DNA of 64,000 bases from JAHBNG01 sp039028975 (lineage in GTDB: Bacteria > Chloroflexota > Anaerolineae > Caldilineales > Caldilineaceae): the NCBI GenBank assembly GCA_039028975.1, contig JBCCHB010000089.1:3434-67433 (forward strand), given 5' to 3'. The number at the start of each line of letters is the position of its first letter. Position 1 is the first letter of the stretch. The notes beneath the pieces are model-generated. The model worked only from the letters and a program-made list of their open reading frames with translations, had not been told where the DNA came from and searched no databases. Shown here one piece after another: positions 44,461 through 52,690 of this stretch. The position numbers and the translations under genes are program-made.

Positions 44461-45711
44461 ATGGCAGACGAACTTCAGACAGACAGCGTTTATTCAAGTT
44501 CAAACAAATCGAATACCACTTTTCGCGGAACAGCTTCAGCGGTTTCCAGTGCCGAAATGGTCGATGATGGAGCCTATATTGATGCTGCCTTTGGGCAAGA
44601 TGAAAAAGAGTTGATTGCCTCCCAATGGCAATTAATGTGGTGGCGATTTCTTAAACACAAGGTGGCTCTAGTAAGTGCCTTCGTCGTTATCTTGTTTTAC
44701 GGCATGGGCGCTTTTGCCGAGTTTATGGCTGTCAACGAACCACAAGAGCAGGTCGAAGAGCTGATCTTTCTGCCGCCCCAGCGTATTCATTGGGATGGGT
44801 TACAGCCCTTTGTCTATGGCATAGAGGGTGCGCGTAACCCTGAGACCTTTGCCAAAGAGTATGTGGAAAATGAAGAGGTACGGTACGACCTCAAATTCTT
44901 TGTCAAAGGCTACCCCTACAAACTCTGGGGCCTCTTTGAGATGGATCGTCATCTGATGGGATTAGATATGGGAGATGAAGAGCTTATCTTCGATCCATCG
45001 GACCCTAACTATACGCCATATCCCCTCTATCCCCTTGGCACAGACCGCATGGGGCGTGACATGTGGTCGCGCGTCATGTATGGAACGCGTATTTCTCTCT
45101 CTATTGGCCTAGTTGGCGTGACCATTAGCCTCTTTTTGGGGCTTCTGTTAGGTGGTTTATCTGGCTTATATGGTGGTATCACAGATACGATCATTCAGCG
45201 AATTATCGAATTTCTACGATCTATGCCCACGATTCCACTGTGGCTCTCATTGGGTGCAGCCGTTCCACTTGAGTGGTCAGTCCTACAGGTCTACTTTGCC
45301 ATTACCATTATTCTCTCCTTAATTGGCTGGACAGGGTTGGCACGTGAGGTACGTGGCCGTTTCTTGGCTCTGCGAGAAGAGGATTTTATCATGGCCGCAC
45401 GCTTTGCCGGCACCAGTGAATTTGCCATTATCTTTCGCCACATGATCCCCTCTTTTATTAGCCATATTATTGCTGCGCTTACCTTGAGCATTCCCACCAT
45501 GATTCTCTCCGAAACGGCGCTCAGTTTCTTGGGATTGGGGCTACGCCCCCCTGCCATTAGCTGGGGGATCCTTCTTTTCGAGGCTCAGAATTTGCAGTCG
45601 GTGGCTGGTGCCCCCTGGCTGCTGCTCCCTGGGGCATTTGTACTAGTCTCCATTATGGCCTTCAATTTCTTGGGCGATGGGCTGCGGGATGCCGCGGATC
45701 CATATGGCTAA
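44461..45711 (+). CDS. ABC transporter permease, DppC/OppC type
   Basis: 416 residues. Cytoplasmic N-terminus of about 60 residues, first membrane helix ALVSAFVVILFYGMGAF, then a long periplasmic loop (about 85-190), longer than usual for DppC. After DRMGRDMWSRVMYGTRISLSIG come five helices with the EAA loop REEDFIMAARFAGTSEFAIIFRHMI (about 303-327) and ETALSFLGLGLRPPAISWG near the end. It follows the DppB gene by 5 bp. The usual OppD/OppF ATPase genes do not follow; the next gene is DUF4058. Confidence 0.9.
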   Translation: MADELQTDSVYSSSNKSNTTFRGTASAVSSAEMVDDGAYIDAAFGQDEKELIASQWQLMWWRFLKHKVALVSAFVVILFYGMGAFAEFMAVNEPQEQVEELIFLPPQRIHWDGLQPFVYGIEGARNPETFAKEYVENEEVRYDLKFFVKGYPYKLWGLFEMDRHLMGLDMGDEELIFDPSDPNYTPYPLYPLGTDRMGRDMWSRVMYGTRISLSIGLVGVTISLFLGLLLGGLSGLYGGITDTIIQRIIEFLRSMPTIPLWLSLGAAVPLEWSVLQVYFAITIILSLIGWTGLAREVRGRFLALREEDFIMAARFAGTSEFAIIFRHMIPSFISHIIAALTLSIPTMILSETALSFLGLGLRPPAISWGILLFEAQNLQSVAGAPWLLLPGAFVLVSIMAFNFLGDGLRDAADPYG

Positions 45712-45773
45712 GATTTCTCCTTGTTCGTTTTAAGAAAATCACCTACAATAGGCTGAATAAGACAAATTTTTTG

Positions 45774-45852
45774 GCTCATCTGTGCAAAGTGTACGGATTG
45801 GTTTTCGTCTGTGGATTCAATGCACTGCGTTGCACACTTTTGGCTGATGAGC
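45774..45852. terminator. Imperfect hairpin after the ABC permease operon
   Basis: GCTCATC (45774-45780) and the following bases pair with a segment ending GATGAGC (45846-45852), about 16 of 21 positions matched. It lies between the permease operon and the DUF4058 gene and may end the ABC transcript. Confidence 0.4.
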
Positions 45853-45880
45853 AATTCTTTGATTGTTTAGAGGTCAACCT

Positions 45881-46702
45881 ATGCCATCGCCCTTTCCTGG
45901 AATGGATCCGTATATTGAGGGTCCAAATGTGTGGAGTGATTTTCATAATAATATTGCGTCCGAAATCCAAGGGCACTTGAATCCTGTGATTCAGCCGCGA
46001 TATGTTGCACGACTGATTCCATATGTATCCTACGAAGAAGTTGCTGTAAGCCGCCCCACCAGTATTCGGCCAGACGTTGGGATATGGCAACCCCAACCCC
46101 CTGTTAAGCCAATGGCTGGCGTAACAATCGCTATAGCCGAGGCTATCAATGGGGCTACCGTGGCCACGGAACCTTCCCCCGTTGAAAATCGGGTGTTAAT
46201 TGAAGTACCTTTACGTCAAATGAGCATTGAAATTCTGGCGAGTGATTCTATGGAGTTGGTCACTGCTATTGAAATTCTTTCCCCTGTCAACAAGCGACCT
46301 AGCCATCGTGCCTATCAGGATTATCTACAGAAGCGTAGCGACATTCTGCGTTCAACTGCTCATCTGATTGAGATTGACTTCTTACGCGGTGGAGAGCGGC
46401 CACCATTGGCAGAACCTGTCCCGGCTGCCCCATACTACATCACACTGAGCCGCGCCTCAAGCCGCCCCAACGTGACCGTGTGGCCAATCCAATTTCAGAA
46501 TACGTTACCAGCTATTCCTATTCCTTTGACCGTCCCAGATGAGGATGTGATGGTAGATTTGGCTGTGGCTTTGGCTGATGTATACGAGCGAGGTGGTTAT
46601 GCTACATTGATCGACTATAACCGTCCCCCACCGCTTCCTCAATTGAGCGAAGAGGACGCCGTTTGGCTTAACAAATGTCTGCACGAACAGGGAGTGAAGT
46701 AA
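45881..46702 (+). CDS. DUF4058 family protein
   Basis: 273 residues from the ATG at 45881, chosen over an upstream in-frame start because the family begins MPSPFPGMDPYIE and AGAGGT precedes it. Conserved points are NVWSDFHNNIASEIQGHLNP, VLIEVPL, LVTAIEILSPVNKRP and RAYQDYLQKRSDIL; the last pattern (Glu-Ile-x-Ser-Pro-x-Asn-Lys, then Tyr and Lys/Arg) resembles a nuclease-like core, but no function is established. Common in Cyanobacteria, Planctomycetota and Chloroflexota, often in several copies. It precedes the protease gene by 2 bp, so the two may be cotranscribed. Confidence 0.85.
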   Translation: MPSPFPGMDPYIEGPNVWSDFHNNIASEIQGHLNPVIQPRYVARLIPYVSYEEVAVSRPTSIRPDVGIWQPQPPVKPMAGVTIAIAEAINGATVATEPSPVENRVLIEVPLRQMSIEILASDSMELVTAIEILSPVNKRPSHRAYQDYLQKRSDILRSTAHLIEIDFLRGGERPPLAEPVPAAPYYITLSRASSRPNVTVWPIQFQNTLPAIPIPLTVPDEDVMVDLAVALADVYERGGYATLIDYNRPPPLPQLSEEDAVWLNKCLHEQGVK

Positions 46703-46704
46703 GC

Positions 46705-49497
46705 ATGTCACGTCTATTTCGAGCAGTCCAGTTAATTACACTGATGCTGCTTATCCTGCTCATCGGCAGAAGCCTCACGACTGGAGGTACTAGTGGAATC
46801 AATCTTCTGCACGCAGATTCCTTCGATGTTGTCAATCAACCAGACACCATTCAAACGGACTTTACTCAACCAGACGACATCAATATCGTAGGTGGCCAAG
46901 ATGCCGATCCAGGCGAATATCCCTGGCAGACCTATGACGCAGCCATCGGTTGCGGTGGCTCCTTGATCCATCCAGAGTGGGTGTTGACAGCTGCTCACTG
47001 TGTAGAAGCTGAAGGAGGAGGCACATACCCGCCCTCTACATTCGATCTAATCCTTGGGGAGCACGACTTGAATCAGATTGACGGGAACGAACAGCGCCCA
47101 ACTGTGGCCCAGGTTATTTCCCATCCCAATTATAATTTCCCCAACAATGATATTGCTCTTTTTAAGTTGAGCGCGCCCGTCACGTTGGGTAATCGGGTAC
47201 AAATTATTTCTCTAGCCAATAGCCCTGGGGACAACAGTCTGATGAATCCAGGTACATTGTCTACTGTCACTGGTTGGGGAGCCTTGGTAGAAGGAGGCAA
47301 TAGTCCCAATGTGCTTCAGGAAGTTTCTCTCCCGCTAATCTCCAATAAAGTGTGCAATAGCTCTTACAATGGCTCGATTATTGCAAGCCAGATCTGCGCT
47401 GGCTTTGAGCAAGGTGGCAAGGATTCCTGCCAAGGTGATAGTGGCGGCCCGCTGGTGGTGCAAGACGGGGCAGGCAACTGGAAGCAGGTGGGTGTGGTCT
47501 CTTATGGTGACGGCTGCGCACGGCCAGCCTTGTATGGTGTCTACACTCGAGTTTCTGAGTACATTGCGTGGATCAATGGTCACATTGGTGGGCCTCAACC
47601 AACTGCAACGGGTGTACCACCAACCAACACACCAACGGCTACATCGGTTCCCCCGACTGTAACGGAAGTCCCACCAGGCCAACCAACGCCCACCTCAACA
47701 AATACACCAACCAACCCGTCTGGCCCAATGCTTCTACAGAATGGTGACTTTGAAACAGGCCCTGGTGTGGGCTGGATTGAAAACTCAGTCAACTTTGGAG
47801 GCCAAGGTTCGCTAATTTACAGCCAGCAGGAGTTGGAAGGCGTGATTACACCGAATGGGAACTATGCGGTCTGGATGGGTGGCGAAGATTTAGAGACAGC
47901 CGATCTTTCCCAGGTTGTCCAGCTGCCCAATGCTATACCTATTATCCTTCGCTTCAACTACCAGATTCAATCCATCGACCAATGTGGTTTCGATAGCGCC
48001 AGCTTCCAAATTGACAGTGCCATTCTAGATTCCATCGATCTCTGTAGCGATAACGAGACTACTGATTGGACAGCTGTGGAATTTGATCTATCAGAGTACG
48101 CTGGTCAATCCGTAACCCTTAACCTTCATGTGGAGACTGACAACACCAACTTTAGTAGCTTTTTTGTCGATGATATCCAGCTGACGACCGAAGGTGCAGC
48201 CCCAACGCCAGAGCCGACCGATCCCCCAGACACGGCAGAGGTTATTGTCAATGGCACCTTTGAGGATGGGGCAGATGGCTCCTGGGGCGAAGTTTCAACA
48301 AATTTTGGTGAAACCGGTGCATTGATTTTACCAAGCAGTGAACTACCTACCGAGATTCAGCCGCTTTCAGGTGGATATGCCGCATGGTTGGGGGGTGCCG
48401 ATGAAGAGACCAGTCAACTAGAGCAGACATTCTTGGTCCCTAACGGTAGCAATTCAACATTGGTCTACCACTATCAGATCCAGTCCGAAGACGCGTGTGG
48501 ATACGATGAGGCCCGCATCCTGCTCAATGACAATGTGGCTGCGACCTTTGATCTCTGTGAGGGGAATGCAACTAACAGTTGGATACAGAGTACAGCCGAC
48601 CTAACACCCTATTCTGGCCGGATGGTAAAGCTGCAATATATCGTTACAACCGATGACTTACAGCTCAGCAACTTTTACCTGGATGATATCTCTGTCACTG
48701 CCGCATCGACGGTCCCACCTGCAGATACACCCCAGCGCCCACAAAATCCCGTTGTGTTGAGTGCGGTTCCTGGAATCTCCTCGATTGCCCTCCAGTGGAG
48801 TAGCGATGAGAGCATGAGCATAGTCGAATATCGAGTTATGCGACGGAAGGACGCGGCATTTGCAGCGGTTGGCACAACGACGGAGCCTCGTTACGCGGAT
48901 TCCCAGAATCTAGAAGAGGCTGTACGGTACTGCTACAGAGTGGATGGGCTGGATGGAAGCGGTGCACCCATTGTAAGCTCCAATTCAGTTTGCGCAACCT
49001 TTGGTCAGTTGTCTCTATGGACACCGAATACCTCTGCCGCAGTTGGTCAGGAGATCTCAGTGCAAATTAACGTGCGCAATGCTGGGGGCCTACGCATGAC
49101 GAGCAGCGACATCTGGTTGGAATACAATGAGGCCGTACTAAACTTTGTGGGGCTTGAGTCCACCTCATTCGCCTCTGGGTATAGCTGGTTTGATGATGCC
49201 TCGACATCAGGGCGAGTACGTATGGAAGCCCTACCCACCGATGAGGCTGATCCTCAATCTCTTTCTGGCGATGGCCCACTGGTCAACGTCATCTTTACCG
49301 TCTCTGGCTCGGCTGGTGCCAAAAGCCTACTCGATCTGCGCCAATTCCTGCTTGGCATCGAAGGCTCATCTATCTTTGCCCTGGACAGCAATGGCAATGA
49401 CTTCGAGCCACTCCTCACCATCGAGAGTGGCTTGTTTACAGTCGAAGGGGTTTCAGGAGGATTTCAGAAGATCTTCTTGCCGTTGGCCCTTGAGTAA
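46705..49497 (+). CDS. Secreted trypsin-like serine protease with binding modules and cohesin-like domain
   Basis: 930 residues from the ATG at 46705 (GGGAG ten bases upstream). Signal peptide or anchor (AVQLITLMLLILLIGRSL). Trypsin domain (about 55-290): IVGGQDADPGEYPWQ activation site, LTAAHCV (His), NNDIALFKL (Asp), DSCQGDSGGPL (Ser), so it probably needs activation before Ile-Val. Then a Pro/Thr-rich linker and two related beta-sandwich repeats of about 160 residues (starting NGDFETGPGVGW and NGTFEDGADGSW). A fibronectin III domain follows, then a cohesin-like domain (about 770-910). It ends KIFLPLALE. Probably acts outside the cell on proteins or polymers. Confidence 0.88.
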   Translation: MSRLFRAVQLITLMLLILLIGRSLTTGGTSGINLLHADSFDVVNQPDTIQTDFTQPDDINIVGGQDADPGEYPWQTYDAAIGCGGSLIHPEWVLTAAHCVEAEGGGTYPPSTFDLILGEHDLNQIDGNEQRPTVAQVISHPNYNFPNNDIALFKLSAPVTLGNRVQIISLANSPGDNSLMNPGTLSTVTGWGALVEGGNSPNVLQEVSLPLISNKVCNSSYNGSIIASQICAGFEQGGKDSCQGDSGGPLVVQDGAGNWKQVGVVSYGDGCARPALYGVYTRVSEYIAWINGHIGGPQPTATGVPPTNTPTATSVPPTVTEVPPGQPTPTSTNTPTNPSGPMLLQNGDFETGPGVGWIENSVNFGGQGSLIYSQQELEGVITPNGNYAVWMGGEDLETADLSQVVQLPNAIPIILRFNYQIQSIDQCGFDSASFQIDSAILDSIDLCSDNETTDWTAVEFDLSEYAGQSVTLNLHVETDNTNFSSFFVDDIQLTTEGAAPTPEPTDPPDTAEVIVNGTFEDGADGSWGEVSTNFGETGALILPSSELPTEIQPLSGGYAAWLGGADEETSQLEQTFLVPNGSNSTLVYHYQIQSEDACGYDEARILLNDNVAATFDLCEGNATNSWIQSTADLTPYSGRMVKLQYIVTTDDLQLSNFYLDDISVTAASTVPPADTPQRPQNPVVLSAVPGISSIALQWSSDESMSIVEYRVMRRKDAAFAAVGTTTEPRYADSQNLEEAVRYCYRVDGLDGSGAPIVSSNSVCATFGQLSLWTPNTSAAVGQEISVQINVRNAGGLRMTSSDIWLEYNEAVLNFVGLESTSFASGYSWFDDASTSGRVRMEALPTDEADPQSLSGDGPLVNVIFTVSGSAGAKSLLDLRQFLLGIEGSSIFALDSNGNDFEPLLTIESGLFTVEGVSGGFQKIFLPLALE

Positions 49498-49720
49498 GCG
49501 GCTTACTGTGGAATCAATGCCATTAAGTTAGTGGAGACTGCGATGCATGGTATCTTGAATTCCTGTCTTTCCAACCAGAGTCTTCACCGTGCGTTGCAGG
49601 CGGAACTTCTTAGGAATCAAGCTCAAATAAAGCCCAAAACTTCGATCGTATCATCTCGAGTACCCGAGAGATCTTCCATTACGTTTTATTAAACTCTCGA
49701 TCCTTAATTCAAACTCAATC

Positions 49721-50770
49721 ATGTCGCAAACGCAATATCTCTTCTCGGCAGACTATTTGAACGCAGTCACTCGAACTCTCTTTACAGCGGTCGGCACACC
49801 ATCCCATATCGCCGAAGATGTCGCGCGTATCATGGTCAAATCAAACCTCACCGGTCACGATTCTCATGGCGTGCTGCGTATTCCCAAGTACCTGGGTGAA
49901 ATTGAAGAGGGCAAACTTGATCCAGCGGCAGAGCCAACCATTGTCAAGGAGAAGTCGAACCTGTTGATCATTGATGGTCACCATGGCTTTGGTCATTACA
50001 CCGCTCGGCAAGCCATGCTGTGGGCCATAGAAAAGGCCAAGCAAACGGATATCTGTGCTGTCAGCTTCCGAAATCTGGGGCACATGGGTCGCATGGGCGA
50101 ATATGTAGAATTGGCGGCAGAGGCCGGTTGTATCAGCCTTCTCTGTGCCGGTCACGCTGGTGGCCCGGACTGTACCGTTGTACCATATGGTGGTCGTCGC
50201 GGTGCACTATTGCCCAACCCCATGACGGTCGGCGTTCCAACAGGTGAGGGAACCCCTTTTGTGCTAGATATGGCCACAAGCGCTCTGGCTGAGGGGAATC
50301 TTCAAGTGGCACGCAGCCAGAATTCCACATTACCCGAAGGTACGATTGTCAACAGAGAGGGGGCGCCTAGTTCAGATGTGGCTGACTTCTATGATGGCGG
50401 CTATTTGCTGCCATTTGGCGGCCATAAAGGCTATGGGCTGGCCCTTTGGATGACGCTGTTGGGTGGCCTATCCGGGCGTTTCTATATAGATGATGGATTT
50501 ATGGCGGGCGAGTTTCTACAGGTGATAAACGTCGAAAGCTTTTTGCCGCTCGCCGAGTACCAAGCAGGTGTTCGTGCCTGTCTAGAGCAAATTCGTGCTG
50601 TTCCGCCTGCGGCTGGTTTTGACGAAGTACTCATCCCGGGAGATCGGGCGCGCCGAACCTATGCCCATCGTATGGAAAATGGCATTCCAATGCCAGATGT
50701 CATTTGGGGTCAGATTCAGGCTTGTGCAGATAAACTTGCTGTTGATCTGACACAAGTAAATATAAAGTAG
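49721..50770 (+). CDS. Malate/L-lactate dehydrogenase family protein (Ldh2)
   Basis: 349 residues. NAD(P)H-dependent reduction of 2-oxo acids; this family has its own fold, unrelated to classical LDH/MDH. Markers are TGHDSHGVLRIPKYL near the N-terminus (catalytic His), GFGHYTARQAMLWAIEKA, FRNLGHMGRMGEYVELAAE, PNPMTVGVPTGEGTPFVLDMATS and the Lys in FGGHKGYGLALWMTLLGG. Possible substrates are malate, sulfolactate, ureidoglycolate and 2,3-diketogulonate; context does not decide. A MAPEG-like gene follows by 7 bp. The 223-bp spacer before it holds nothing I could recognise. Confidence 0.9.
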   Translation: MSQTQYLFSADYLNAVTRTLFTAVGTPSHIAEDVARIMVKSNLTGHDSHGVLRIPKYLGEIEEGKLDPAAEPTIVKEKSNLLIIDGHHGFGHYTARQAMLWAIEKAKQTDICAVSFRNLGHMGRMGEYVELAAEAGCISLLCAGHAGGPDCTVVPYGGRRGALLPNPMTVGVPTGEGTPFVLDMATSALAEGNLQVARSQNSTLPEGTIVNREGAPSSDVADFYDGGYLLPFGGHKGYGLALWMTLLGGLSGRFYIDDGFMAGEFLQVINVESFLPLAEYQAGVRACLEQIRAVPPAAGFDEVLIPGDRARRTYAHRMENGIPMPDVIWGQIQACADKLAVDLTQVNIK

Positions 50771-50777
50771 GGTTAAA

Positions 50778-51182
50778 TTGTTCATCATCTATCTTACGCC
50801 TATGTATGCTGCCGTTTTTGGACTTGCCCTCGTTATTTTGAGTGTGCGTACTCTGTGGCTTAGAAGACAGCTTGGTGTTGCCATTGGTAGCGGAGATAAC
50901 CCCTTACTTGCTCGAGCGGCCCGGGTTCATTCAAATTTTACGGAGTATGTGCCGATTTCTCTGCTACTGATCTATTTCTTGGAGATACAGAGTGGAGGAG
51001 GGATGTCAATTCATGGCTTATGTATATTGTTGTTGGTTGGGCGGATTATACACGCTATAGGCGTTAGTCAGGTTAAGGAAGACTATCGATTTCGAACTGT
51101 GGGCATGGCCTTAACCCTCATCGTGATCATCTCGGTCTCCATCCGCTTGCTAACTACTTTTCTCCTTGCCAATCCCTCTTAA
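50778..51182 (+). CDS. MAPEG family membrane protein
   Basis: 134 residues with four hydrophobic helices. The family motif RAARVHSNFTEYVPISLLLIYFLE (about 45-68) has the Arg/Asn-Glu-Tyr-x-Pro pattern, and the segment GRIIHAIGVSQ follows. MAPEG proteins are glutathione- or lipid-linked transferases in eukaryotes; bacterial roles are mostly unknown. The start is a TTG at 50778 with AGGG six bases before it; an ATG eight codons later is the alternative. Probably cotranscribed with the dehydrogenase. Confidence 0.82.
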   Translation: MFIIYLTPMYAAVFGLALVILSVRTLWLRRQLGVAIGSGDNPLLARAARVHSNFTEYVPISLLLIYFLEIQSGGGMSIHGLCILLLVGRIIHAIGVSQVKEDYRFRTVGMALTLIVIISVSIRLLTTFLLANPS

Positions 51183-51204
51183 TTTCATTTCATAGGAGTA
51201 TGTT

Positions 51205-51678
51205 GTGGACGTTAGACAAGCAACGATAGCAGACGCTGAGATTCTCTCTGCACTCAATGCAGATGTGCAAAAGCTTCACGCGGACGCGCACCCCCAACTC
51301 TTTAAGCAACCATCAGACCAAACATTTCCTCCGTCGGCGGCGCTTGACGTGCTAAATGATCCCAATGCCTACATCTATATCGGCAAGGTAAAGGGCGAGG
51401 CGGTTGGTTATATTTACGCTGAAATTCGAACCAGCCCTGAAAATGACTTTCGTTATGAGATGAGACGTGTGAGTATTCATGACATTTCCATCAAACCTGA
51501 CCATCAGAAAAAGGGGTATGGTGAACGGCTTATCCAGTCGGTAAAGATGCTGGCACAAAAGCACGACATTACAATGGTGATCTTAGACGTGTGGTCATTC
51601 AACACAAATGCGCGCTCCTTTTTCGCTGAGCAGGGGTTTACGGCCTTCAATGAGAGGATGTGGCTTCATATCAGTTGA
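51205..51678 (+). CDS. GNAT family N-acetyltransferase
   Basis: 157 residues from a GTG start with AGGAG six bases upstream. GNAT fold: N-terminal VRQATIADAEILSAL, central strands AVGYIYAEIR and RVSIHDISIKPDHQ, acetyl-CoA loop HQKKGYGERLI (Gln/Arg-x2-Gly-x-Gly), and ARSFFAEQGFTAFNERMWL at the end. The acceptor cannot be inferred. It is convergent with the EAD1 operon, with 18 bp between the stops. Confidence 0.9.
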   Translation: MDVRQATIADAEILSALNADVQKLHADAHPQLFKQPSDQTFPPSAALDVLNDPNAYIYIGKVKGEAVGYIYAEIRTSPENDFRYEMRRVSIHDISIKPDHQKKGYGERLIQSVKMLAQKHDITMVILDVWSFNTNARSFFAEQGFTAFNERMWLHIS

Positions 51679-51696
51679 GCTAAAGATAAATCAAGC

Positions 51697-52344
51697 TCAT
51701 TTAATGTCCGATGATAGATAGGCACTATACGCATCTTGAAACTTTTCATTTGCTCCATACTCACTTTTGACTACATGAAGCAAGGCACCTACTTGATTGT
51801 TTTTATTTGCTTCTATAAGGAGATCATACCAAACGTTTTGGGCATTAGAGTTAAAATTGATGAGCGACAAATTGATTCCAGCATCAGACCCAATTCGACG
51901 TATGCTAAGATTATCTGGATAAAGTGAACCTAAGGCATTTCGTATAGCTGTCAACGGCTGCGTGATATATTGTTCTGTTTGAGTAGCTGGAGGTGTATGT
52001 GGAGTAGTTGCATCATATGGCAACGAAATAACATTGAATTTGAGTTCGAAAGATTCAGGCTTAATTGTTTTGCCTAAGCTATTGCGATAAGACCAGTTGG
52101 AACATGTCAAAAAGTATTCGCCTTCCTGCTTGCCCTTTAGTCTAACAATTGCTTCGTAATATTGTTGAGGATCAATTCTACCTATGCTGAGACGCTTTTC
52201 TGTCAGAATTGATAACTGAAGTGGGGCTTTGAGCATTAGATGGAAATCGGTACATATACCGTTTTCTTGATTCAAAATATGTAAGGCAATATTCGTTGCC
52301 TGATTTATGACTAACTCCTTGGGCTCATTCATTACGGTAAACAT
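51697..52344 (-). CDS. Adaptor protein: Ig-like N-terminal domain plus Effector-Associated Domain 1 (EAD1)
   Basis: 215 residues. The N-terminal region (about 5-110) is predicted beta-sandwich (ELVINQATNIALHILNQE, LSILTEKRLSIGRID, GEYFLTCSNWSYRNS). After a Thr/Pro linker, residues about 130-212 match EAD1: an opening helix LTAIRNALGSLYPDN, then IRRIGSDAGINLSLINF, a NAQNVWYDLLIEANKN helix and a last VGALLHVVKSEYGANEKF helix. EADs are small death-fold-like adaptors that recruit effectors or NTPases by like-with-like contact in bacterial conflict systems (known from comparative genomics). GAGGTG lies upstream. It is the last gene of the four-gene operon; no matching EAD1 partner is in the window. 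Confidence 0.72.
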   Translation of the reverse strand: MFTVMNEPKELVINQATNIALHILNQENGICTDFHLMLKAPLQLSILTEKRLSIGRIDPQQYYEAIVRLKGKQEGEYFLTCSNWSYRNSLGKTIKPESFELKFNVISLPYDATTPHTPPATQTEQYITQPLTAIRNALGSLYPDNLSIRRIGSDAGINLSLINFNSNAQNVWYDLLIEANKNNQVGALLHVVKSEYGANEKFQDAYSAYLSSDIK

Positions 52345-52415
52345 AGAAGATTTGTCACCTCTTTTTTGTGGGGAAAACTAATGAAAAACCGAGAAATGGT
52401 GATGAATTTGAGAAC

Positions 52416-52688
52416 CTATCTAGAGAAGACCTGTAAAACCTCGTTTTTGATGAAATCTATCTTAAGCCAGTTAAATAGAACTAAACAGCCCGGGCTAGGA
52501 TGATATTTACTTATACATTCTGAGCAATGATATGCTTCCGTATCATCGCTAAATACAGGGTCTTTTTTAATTAATCGACAAGGCTTCATTTCGCGTGAAC
52601 CCTCATTTTTACATAAGAGTTTACCACAGTGATGGCATACAACATCAACATCTTCTTCGCTGCCACATACAGCACATTGCAAATTCAT
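52416..52688 (-). CDS. Small double-zinc-finger protein
   Basis: 90 residues. Cys/His pattern: C5-x2-C8, C18-x2-C21, C26, C37, then HC55-x2-C58 and YH63P. This would bind two zinc ions in a cross-brace (B-box/RING-like) arrangement. The C-terminal 25 residues are hydrophobic and mixed (CLVLFNWLKIDFIKNEV). The same finger starts the 672-residue membrane protein encoded 2 bp upstream, so this is a free, soluble copy of that module. Likely a binding partner or competitor in the same system. Function unknown. Confidence 0.7.
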   Translation of the reverse strand: MNLQCAVCGSEEDVDVVCHHCGKLLCKNEGSREMKPCRLIKKDPVFSDDTEAYHCSECISKYHPSPGCLVLFNWLKIDFIKNEVLQVFSR

Positions 52689-52690
52689 CG

